This document shows, piece after piece, positions 33,185-38,893 of a DNA stretch of 38,893 nt; the first letter of the stretch is position 1; each line of letters begins with the position of its first letter. The notes under the pieces were generated by a model. The model made no database searches. It had not been told where the DNA came from and saw only the letters and a list, made by a program, of their open reading frames with translations. Made by a program: the position numbers and the translations under genes. Source of the stretch: Bacillus sp. ISL-7 (lineage in GTDB: Bacteria; Bacillota; Bacilli; Bacillales_B; DSM-18226); assembly GCF_018613065.1 (NCBI RefSeq), contig NZ_JAGGQW010000100.1:1-38893 (forward strand), in the 5' to 3' direction.

Positions 33185-33695
33185 TCAACTCATAGAAATA
33201 TTAGTGTAATTTGCTCCTCGCCTTCTGCTTTTTCCATCCCACTTAAAGCGGATCTCTGCTTTGCCATTAGACGCTGGACACACTTTAAACTCATTTAACT
33301 AAATTGAGCTTTACGCCTCGCTTTAGGTCATTAGCGATAAGTCAAGTTTTGGCGTTATCTTTTAACAAAACAACATTCGCCTACATAGGTTAATATTATC
33401 TTCGCTTAATTTTATTGGTGTTCCGAATGTCGTAAAATATGGATCGTTTTCAATTAACCATATCTATGTATCTACAAAGTAAGTGGGTGCTAATTGATTG
33501 TTCATGACTGACTTAAAGGTTCTCAACTTCCTCCTCATCAACTCTTTCGAACATTTGATTATTTCCAAGATATTTATCTACTCGTGGAGTTTCCCAGTAT
33601 TTCGAATTCAAAAACCCCTTGTCCCATCTTACTAGGCAATAATAGAGTCTATTATTAAGAAAGGAGGAACAAGCGTTGATAGAAAAAACATTCAT
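33185..33695 (-). pseudogene. Run of decayed coding fragments upstream of the cwlJ stub
   Basis: Three minus-strand stretches read like protein but are broken by stops. 33513-33620 ends SKYWETPRVDKYLGNNQMF plus ERVDEEEVENL. 33362-33463 contains IENDPYFTTFGTPIKLSEDN. 33185-33299 contains NGKAEIRFKWDGKSRRRG. None has a proper start and I recognise no family. Their order and strand match the cwlJ stub and the terminator at 32868-32902, suggesting one former operon. The first fragment overlaps the 5' end of the PIG-L gene on the other strand. Confidence 0.45.
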
Positions 33696-34857
33696 GAATC
33701 TACCTGTTTACTGGCATTATCTAAATCAGCCTTGTCCGTGCTATCTCTGTTACAATTATCTGTTTCCTAAACCATCAATGCACTTGTCTGGATCAATATT
33801 TCCAATACAAATAGTACCCTTCTTATCTGTTCAACCCGTACCTATACCATCTATTTGGAGTAACTTTTCCAAAACTATTTATGGTCTTCAACCAGGTAAC
33901 CACGTGACTAACACCAAGCCTATTGATCTGCTGATTTTCGCCCCTCATCCCGACGACGAGACGCTAGGGACAGCGGGTGTGATCATGCGCTCAGTGGCGG
34001 CAGGAAAGCGGGTTCATGTTGTTATCTTTACGAATGGAGATGGTTACCCGAGGGCTGCCTCCCAGCTGCTCAAGAAGAACATTGACGAGCTCCGTCCCGA
34101 GGATTACTTCGAATTGGCGCGGGTGCGCCAGTTCGAAGTGTATGCTGCTACGGCGGAGTTGGGACTAAAGCCGTCGGATATTACCTTCCTGGGCTATCCC
34201 GATGCCGGACTGGATCGTGTCTATAAGTCCGAGGGCCCCGAGCCTTTCCAGCAACGCTTTACCCTGATGAGAAATACGTATAGCATGGTACACCCGGACT
34301 ATCACTCGCTTGTTTATGGCATGCCTGCGCCCTATCTGAAGGAATTTGCCCTCTCCGATACAATCGACCTGATTAGGTGTCTGCAGCCAAAGGAAATCTA
34401 CGTCACCGACGGTGCGGATGGGCACCCCGATCATCAGGCAGCTTACTTGTTTGTTCGTGACGCCGTGCAGGCGACTGGTTACAAAGGGCACGTGTATACC
34501 TATTTGATCCACAGCGGACCAGACTCCCAATGGCCATGGCCACGTGGGATTACCCCCAGATTGCCGTTTGAGTCACATGAGTATAAAGAAAAGCAAATTC
34601 CCAGCTTTGTAAAGTGGCCTCCGCCAGTGCGGGTGCCACTGACCGAAACTGAATCCATTCGAAAGTTGAAAGCGATTAGCGCTTATCGCTCGCAGCTTGC
34701 TACGGACAGGGAATATCTCGAATCGTTTATAAAGAATGAAGAAATTTTTTGGTGTATGGGTGGAGGTAATACTGAATTATATAAATCATATGCCTGGCGA
34801 CAGTATGTTTCTAGTGACTCTGCTTATATGGATGAAGATGGTTATTTTGGATTTTAA
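33676..34857 (+). CDS. PIG-L/LmbE-family deacetylase with compositional mosaic
   Basis: This 393-residue protein contains a PIG-L (LmbE) domain from about residue 83. The zinc site motif is FAPHPDDETLG, and the distal histidine motif is GADGHPDHQAAYLF (about 250-263). The family removes acetyl groups from N-acetylglucosaminyl substrates, including the bacillithiol pathway (BshB) and antibiotic or glycan precursors. At 393 residues it is longer than BshB (about 220-235), with an unusual 80-residue N-terminus rich in Pro, Tyr and Cys (QPCPCYLCYNYLF) and a C-terminal extension. Bases 33930-34730 are clearly more GC-rich than both ends and the flanks, suggesting a transferred core. Start is TTG with AAAGGAGG eight bases before. 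Confidence 0.8.
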   Translation: MIEKTFMNLPVYWHYLNQPCPCYLCYNYLFPKPSMHLSGSIFPIQIVPFLSVQPVPIPSIWSNFSKTIYGLQPGNHVTNTKPIDLLIFAPHPDDETLGTAGVIMRSVAAGKRVHVVIFTNGDGYPRAASQLLKKNIDELRPEDYFELARVRQFEVYAATAELGLKPSDITFLGYPDAGLDRVYKSEGPEPFQQRFTLMRNTYSMVHPDYHSLVYGMPAPYLKEFALSDTIDLIRCLQPKEIYVTDGADGHPDHQAAYLFVRDAVQATGYKGHVYTYLIHSGPDSQWPWPRGITPRLPFESHEYKEKQIPSFVKWPPPVRVPLTETESIRKLKAISAYRSQLATDREYLESFIKNEEIFWCMGGGNTELYKSYAWRQYVSSDSAYMDEDGYFGF

Positions 34858-35042
34858 GGCCGTTTAGATGATGTAATTATAACAGCAGGCAAGAGTGTTG
34901 GTCCAAACGAACCTTTAGGTAATCTAATAGGTGACCTGCGATCCATTTATCGGCAACAGCTCGCGCAATATCGGTTTCAGCCAAAGTTACTGCAACCACA
35001 AAATCAGACAGCATATAAAAATACGCCGCATCCAACCAACGA
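34858..35042. other. Unassigned stretch between the deacetylase and the HIT fragment
   Basis: Both strands stay open in one frame (minus 34877-35134, containing WLDAAYFYMLSDF; plus from 34858, containing DDVIITAGKSVGPNEPL). I recognise neither. The minus frame could include a scrambled continuation of the HIT gene, since HIT relatives have an LDAAY-like helix end at this point. Confidence 0.3.
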
Positions 35043-35187
35043 TCATGCTTTAACTTGATGTAAAAGATCAAGAATAGCTTGCCATTCCAGAGATGTTTGA
35101 TCAAATACATTTTCCCTATGTACTCTTGGTACAATTAAACCTGAACCTAATAAGACTTCTTGAGGTTTTTGAACGAATAAACAATAC
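35043..35187 (-). pseudogene. HIT-family hydrolase fragment joined to the intron
   Basis: Reading from the junction with the group II intron, the frame gives YCLFVQKPQEVLLGSGLIV, then PRVHRENVFDQTSLEWQAIL and DLLHQVKA, and stops at 35043. This is the first half of a HIT (histidine triad) domain: the strand pair before GSGLIVP and the helix after H-R-E-x-V-F-D. The N-terminal zinc-binding Cys pair and the catalytic H-x-H-x-H are absent, so it is non-functional. Confidence 0.7.
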
Positions 35188-35971
35188 ACCAATCTAAATC
35201 ATTTAAAACAATGTTTGATAGAAGGGGGGACAGAATACCTCCTTGCGGAGTTCCTTTGGTTGGAACACCTATGCCTTTTACTGGTGCCTTTAGCATTTTC
35301 GAGACAATAGTTAATACTCTTTTGTCCTGTATGCCTATACTGTACATCTGTTTGATTAATTTTGAATGGCTTACATTGTCAAAGAAACCTTTTATATCAA
35401 TGTCTACTACATGAAACAACTTCACGTTATTGACTAGGAACTGACACCTTGCCATTACATGTTGGGTTGACCTATTTGGTCTAAAACCATATGAATGTTT
35501 ATAAAATTTTGCTTCACAAATTGGCTCTAATACTTGTTTGAACATCTGTTGAATTAATCTATCTCTCATAGTCGGGATACCTAACGGTCGTTTCTTTCCG
35601 TTCGGTTTAGGTAATTCAACCCTTCGTACCGTTTGAGGTTTATAATTCTGTAATGCTTTTCGAATTTCTTCAATAAATCTATCAACGTTTTCAATTTTAT
35701 ATTTGTCAATCGTGATGCCATCAGTTCCAGCTGTTTTTGAACCTGTATTAGCTTTGATGTTTCGAAAGGCTAATAAGATATTTTCTTTAGATATGATATG
35801 ATCATATAGCCTTAAACCCTTTGTCGCATTGTTTTTACTTCGCTCGTAAAGGTCATCGAAATTGTCTTGCATACTGTAATATTCTGCATGTCGTAAAGCT
35901 GTACTCACCGATGGATTGTTTCTCCTCCTTGCGGAAAGTCCCATCATCTTACTCGACCCTGTGAGTTTCAT
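35147..35971 (-). pseudogene. Group II intron reverse transcriptase (LtrA type), 3'-truncated
   Basis: The 274-codon frame encodes the N-terminal half of an intron-encoded reverse transcriptase: RT-0/RT-1 (NIKANTGSKTAGTDGITID), RT-2 (ELPKPNGKKRPLGIPTMRDR), RT-3 (FYKHSYGFRPNRSTQHVM), RT-4 (FHVVDIDIKGFFDNVSHSKL) and RT-5 (GTPQGGILSPLLSNIVLNDLDW). It breaks off there, just before the YADD catalytic box, and runs into unrelated sequence for 13 codons. RT-6/7, the maturase X domain and any endonuclease are missing, so it cannot reverse transcribe. The first catalytic Asp, in DIDIKGFFD, is intact. Confidence 0.9.
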
Positions 35972-36610
35972 TAAATTGATTTGCCTTCAAAGAATAAGAC
36001 TTGGGACTATCCCTCCACGCTCGTTACACGTTTCATTGGTACTATATCACTACTTTCGCAAGAATAAAGTCACTTCGATATTTATTTATCTTAATAGACA
36101 CCATCCCGATAGTAGTCGTTTTTATAGTGGATGTTTCTTACTTACAACGTTCCGATTAACCTAGCTTTACATGTATCCGTAGGTGCTTACTTTAAGCCTG
36201 TCAAATCTATATCCTCATTAGTTAGATATTCCGAAGTTCCTATGTACTAATCGTACTTTTCGGTGTTTGACACTGCAATTACAGTATACGTCTTTCGAGC
36301 GTATCAGTTTCTAGACCCGTACATTCGCAAGTTCGTCAGTCCATCTGGACATTCTCACCTTAGATATTTTGTAGCATCCCGACCTATCATGAACCATATT
36401 CCTGTTTAAGAACTTAGATACATTTCAGCCGACTTCACCTAGCTTCATACACGTTCGGGCTACTACCATTCCGTGCATGTAGGAGTATCAGATAACTCGT
36501 TTCAGCTCAACATGACGGCACTCATTCCGAGTTTCGATTAATCAGTTGTAATTGCCTTTCGGCAATCCTCCTATTTCGTGCTTCGGCACTTATAAGGAAA
36601 CGTTTCGCAC
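35188..36610 (-). mobile_element. Truncated group II intron (5' part with partial RT)
   Basis: The 5' end is placed at 36610, where the minus strand begins GTGCGAAACGTTTCC, matching the conserved GUGYG start of group II introns. About 640 bases of structured RNA (domain I region, many short inverted repeats) lie before the RT start at 35971. The element ends at about 35188, inside the RT gene; domains V and VI are not found in the window. It inserted about 30 bases downstream of a terminator, a preference of some bacterial introns. It cannot splice or move by itself. Confidence 0.85.
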
Positions 36611-36642
36611 AGTACAATCCTTCACAAACTAAATCTTGAATA

Positions 36643-36666
36643 TAAAAAGAGGTGCCACAGCTCCTC
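36643..36666 (-). terminator. Terminator just upstream of the intron insertion site
   Basis: On the minus strand GAGGAGC, loop TGTG, GCACCTC and TTTTTATA form a hairpin with one mismatch and a T tail, after the broken hypothetical gene. Confidence 0.6.
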
Positions 36667-36688
36667 CATTGTTAAAATTCTAATTTAA

Positions 36689-37058
36689 TTAGTCAATGCT
36701 TGTATCATCTAATCGTATTTCAGCTACTTTTCCGTCTTCTACCAGCCAGAATTCAATCGTTTGCACCAAGTTTATGGTCAACGTATCCGACAATTTAAAC
36801 ACCTTGTTCTGTCCTTTTATAGTAACTTGAACCATACGAAGCGATAACATCTTGTTTCGTACTACCAATCTCAATCCCTTTTGCGGTTTTAAGACTAGTT
36901 TTGGTCTTTACACCCTCTTCGATTTCCCCAGTTATTAAACGAACAATATCTCCTTTGTCTTTTCTGTTGAGGATAGAAGCCGTTACTAAACCACCTTCCC
37001 AATGATAATAATCGTATAAATCGTTATCCTCCCTGCTAAGAGGTGGTTGTATCGGAAC
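36689..37058 (-). pseudogene. Hypothetical protein gene broken by nonsense codon and frameshift
   Basis: On the minus strand a frame entering at about 37058 reads DNDLYDYYHWEGGLVTAS, RLITGEIEEGVKTKTSLK and GIEIGSTKQDVIASYGSSYY, then hits TAA. Past it come IVGYVDHKLG and, after a one-base shift at about 36768, IEFWLVEDGKVAEIRLDD and the final stop at 36689. The G-I-x-[IL]-G-S/D-x-x-x-D-V-x-x-x-Y-G pattern occurs in small Bacillus secreted proteins of the YjgB kind; family identity is uncertain. The N-terminus is missing, its frame starting at the stop of the DUF4386 gene. Confidence 0.75.
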
Positions 37059-37066
37059 TGTTTATC

Positions 37067-37789
37067 TCAAGCAGTGCTTCCAAACTCTTTCTTTTTTGTA
37101 GATATGTTAGCAAGTGCAGATTCATTGAATCCTTTAACAATAAGCCATACTGCTAGAATCATTTCATTAGCTGCTACCGGTAGTGACAAAATTGCCCCCC
37201 AAACTGATACTTGTTGAATAATACCGAACATTTCTAACAACGCTGCAACAAATACAAGTGCTGCCCCTGTCATACCCAAGATGGGTATAAACCTCGGTAC
37301 AAGTTTTGATTTAAAAAATATATAACTGTACATCATCGTATTGATGCCCAGCATGAAATTGGGACCAAGCAAAAATGTCCAGTCATGTACTGCTTTTAAT
37401 AAAATACCTGAAGCTTGATAAGAGGCAATATCCGGAACACTTGCTGTTGCATATTCTCTGCTTAAGGTCAATAAGGACAGTACGCTTATTACACCAACCA
37501 TAATGATAACCGCTTCAAGAAACCTGAAACAAACATGCCATAAAGCAATCGTTTCATTATACTTTCTTAAAAATGGAAACATTGTAGTTGCAGTACCAAC
37601 AGCTGAAATTACCAGAATTAACTCCATAATCGCTCCCATTATCACCTGGTTGGTGTGTTCCGAACCTTTAATCAGGTAATCGGAATCCTTTAGGATAGGA
37701 TTGTATAAGTTTAGACCAATTACCGCCGTAACAGCTGCCAGTATAAAAAGTATCCCCACAATTTTTGCTGCTTTTTTATTTGAATTCAT
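37067..37789 (-). CDS. DUF4386 family membrane protein
   Basis: This 240-residue protein has six predicted membrane segments and matches DUF4386, a family common in Bacillaceae with no known function. Landmarks are KAAKIVGILFILAAVTAVIG at the start, GTATTMFPFLRKYNETIALW, FRFLEAVIIMVGVIS and LLGPNFMLGINTMMYSYIFF. It lies 59 bases after the Cro/CI-type regulator gene and probably belongs to its transcript. Confidence 0.85.
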   Translation of the reverse strand: MNSNKKAAKIVGILFILAAVTAVIGLNLYNPILKDSDYLIKGSEHTNQVIMGAIMELILVISAVGTATTMFPFLRKYNETIALWHVCFRFLEAVIIMVGVISVLSLLTLSREYATASVPDIASYQASGILLKAVHDWTFLLGPNFMLGINTMMYSYIFFKSKLVPRFIPILGMTGAALVFVAALLEMFGIIQQVSVWGAILSLPVAANEMILAVWLIVKGFNESALANISTKKKEFGSTA

Positions 37790-37848
37790 TTTTTATCCCC
37801 TTCTCTTAATAAATTCAAAAACGGTGAAGCAATTAACCATCATAGTTC

Positions 37849-38073
37849 TTACTTTTTTGTGTTGTCCCCATAGAAGAATATCTCTTCCAACGGTAAGTTA
37901 AAGGCGCGAGCAATGCGAAAAGCAAGTTCTAGAGATGGGGAGTAATTTCCTTTTTCAAGAGCCACGATGGTTTGTCTTGTTACGCCTACCTTGTCAGCCA
38001 GTTGCAGCTGGGTCATTTCATTATGGTCGAATCGTAATCTTCTGATATGATTGCCGACAAGATTTTTACCCAT
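37849..38073 (-). CDS. Cro/CI-type (XRE) regulator, YozG/YgzD-like
   Basis: This 74-residue protein is one helix-turn-helix domain: NHIRRLRFDHNEMTQLQLAD, then KVGVTRQTIVALEKGNYSPS, and a tail ARAFNLPLEEIFFY. These small regulators are usually encoded next to a membrane protein of about 150 residues, as here, and repress the pair. AAAGGAG precedes the ATG. It starts three bases after the stop of the upstream gene, so translation is coupled. Its probable operator is the inverted repeat at 38578-38616. Confidence 0.9.
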   Translation of the reverse strand: MGKNLVGNHIRRLRFDHNEMTQLQLADKVGVTRQTIVALEKGNYSPSLELAFRIARAFNLPLEEIFFYGDNTKK

Positions 38074-38076
38074 TTA

Positions 38077-38523
38077 TTAGACTCCTTTCCGATAGTGATA
38101 GAGTTTTGTAACTGAACCGGTCACATCGGAAATGAATCCCGAAATGATCATAATTATGAACATCATCGGTGACGGCTGAAAAATGACCAGTGATCCCATT
38201 GCTAGTAGAAAGCCGACGATAAATACAAAAAAAGAATTACGGTTCGCTTTCAAGTCAATTAACTTATCCAGTTCATCCGCAAATTTTGGTTCCTTTTCAC
38301 CGGTCGTAATTCTAAAGAAGATGTTAAAAACAATGCTGATAATGATGTGTGCAACTATTGAAAACAAAATCAGGTTGAGGACGAATGAACCCCAATAGTG
38401 AAAGGTCGTAAGCGTAGCCAGCCCTCCTTCAGGGTGCCGCGGATACCTGTATAAGCAATATGTTCCGAAAATGAGTATGGTGCTAATCAGAGATACGATG
38501 CTTTTCTTTTCTTGATAAGTCAT
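38077..38523 (-). CDS. Four-span membrane protein paired with an XRE regulator
   Basis: This 148-residue protein has four hydrophobic segments in two pairs (SIVSLISTILIFGTYCLY and WGSFVLNLILFSIVAHIIIS; FFVFIVGFLLAMGSLVIF and MMFIIMIISGFISDVTGSV). A charged loop containing EKEPKFADELDKLIDLKANR lies between the pairs. This layout is typical of the DUF2178/YvaN-like membrane partners of small XRE regulators; function unknown. GAGGGGGG lies five bases before the ATG at 38523; the longer frame to 38664 runs through the operator and is rejected. It is the first gene of a three-gene transcript. Confidence 0.75.
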   Translation of the reverse strand: MTYQEKKSIVSLISTILIFGTYCLYRYPRHPEGGLATLTTFHYWGSFVLNLILFSIVAHIIISIVFNIFFRITTGEKEPKFADELDKLIDLKANRNSFFVFIVGFLLAMGSLVIFQPSPMMFIIMIISGFISDVTGSVTKLYHYRKGV

Positions 38524-38577
38524 GGTTTCCCCCCTCGTATTATCTATTTTAATTTTGGTAAAATCTGTTATACATAA

Positions 38578-38616
38578 TGTAATATAAACTTTACATAAAG
38601 TAAAGTCTATATTACA
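38578..38616. promoter_or_regulatory. 17-bp inverted-repeat operator of the XRE operon
   Basis: TGTAATATAAACTTTAC (38578-38594) and GTAAAGTCTATATTACA (38600-38616) are inverted copies with one mismatch around a 5-base centre. The repeat lies 55 bases upstream of the membrane protein start and holds AT-rich -10-like sequences, so it overlaps the promoter. Confidence 0.75.
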
Positions 38617-38759
38617 TAAAAAAATAAAAAAATACTGGACATCGCTAAATGAGTAATGTACCAATTTTTAGAAACGCAACTGGTTAGGAAATTAAAGAAA
38701 ACATATTCCACTAATCTGCCCAGTTAGTGAAACAACAAAAAAAGGCTCTACTCCTTATT

Positions 38760-38893
38760 TGAACTGTAACCCATAATATGGACAGTTTAATAAAAGGGCC
38801 TATGCAGCTAACAGGTGACCTCGATATTGTACCGGGGTCATCCTATTTAATCCCCACTGGTAACGATCATTATTGTACTCCTCGATATATGAA
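38760..38893 (-). mobile_element. IS3-family insertion sequence, end portion
   Basis: The element begins at 38760 with TGAACTGTAACCCATAATAT, a terminal inverted repeat of the IS3 family (TG...CA ends). It continues out of the window. Only the end next to the 3' side of its transposase gene is visible. Confidence 0.75.
38800..38893 (-). CDS. IS3-family transposase (OrfB), C-terminal end, partial
   Basis: The visible 30 codons read SYIEEYNNDRYQWGLNRMTP then VQYRGHLLAA and stop at 38800. Y-I-x-x-Y-N-N-x-R-Y-Q-x-x-L-x-x-M-T-P-x-x-Y is the C-terminal signature of IS3/IS150-type DDE integrases, after the catalytic Glu. The rest of the gene lies beyond the window. Confidence 0.88.
   Translation of the reverse strand, partial: SYIEEYNNDRYQWGLNRMTPVQYRGHLLAA

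Noticed and set aside
33513..33695. 60-codon minus-strand ORF as a complete gene
   Set aside because: Only its C-terminal half reads like protein; it begins inside the PIG-L start region on the other strand and has no ribosome site. Kept as a decayed fragment.
34877..35134. 85-codon minus-strand ORF as a gene
   Set aside because: It overlaps the HIT fragment in another frame, has no ribosome site, and matches nothing I recognise; more likely scrambled sequence.
1..38893. CRISPR array, tRNA or rRNA genes, T-box or riboswitch leaders
   Set aside because: No regularly spaced repeats, cloverleaf-like sequences or recognisable leader motifs were seen in any intergenic region.

Overview
The window comes from an endospore-forming, low-GC Firmicute of the family Bacillaceae (Bacillus sensu lato, for example Neobacillus or Peribacillus; the species cannot be fixed from sequence alone). 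The grounds are strong AGGAGG-type ribosome binding sites, frequent GTG/TTG starts, a germinant receptor, a YjcZ-like sporulation microprotein, a CwlJ remnant, a Gmad2 lipoprotein, ClpE with CtsR-like heptads, and YjoB- and YhdY-like proteins.

Layout. 10-4957: LysM protein, DUF429 protein, YjoB-like AAA ATPase, flavin amine oxidase and a ParB-like single-domain protein. 5392-10377: glycosyltransferase, YjcZ-like microprotein, a divergent MocR regulator/LysE exporter pair with a clear shared operator, and a quinone oxidoreductase-like enzyme. 10556-15013: DUF4317 protein, a frameshifted universal stress gene, and an LmrB-type drug efflux transporter with two palindromic operators on its promoter; upstream of it, a MarR regulator overlaps a TetR-family (LmrA/YxaF-like) protein that has lost its DNA-binding domain. 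15096-19306: a germinant receptor split into divergent halves, gerA-gerC on the minus strand and gerB plus a 47-residue membrane protein on the plus strand. 19553-26399: LysM amidase, Kin-type histidine kinase, double-GNAT protein, Gmad2 lipoprotein, DinB-like protein and ClpE. 26477-32656: decayed EamA fragment, HExxH protein, MscS channel, secreted protein, YciI fragment, and a TetR regulator divergent from a second DHA2 efflux pump.

32657-37058 is a genomic scrapyard. It holds a string of decayed coding fragments ending in a 31-codon CwlJ stub, a PIG-L deacetylase whose core is markedly more GC-rich than its own ends, a HIT-protein fragment fused to a 3'-truncated group II intron, and a hypothetical gene broken by a nonsense codon and a frameshift. 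37067-38523 is a small operon (membrane protein, Cro/CI-type regulator, DUF4386 protein) with a 17-bp inverted-repeat operator upstream. The window ends inside an IS3-family insertion sequence.

No tRNA, rRNA, CRISPR array or obvious defence island was seen. The best candidates for something unusual are the MarR/headless-TetR pair, the divergent germinant receptor with its microprotein, and the mosaic region at 33-37 kb. Many gene starts were moved from the longest ORF to the start that a Shine-Dalgarno sequence supports.
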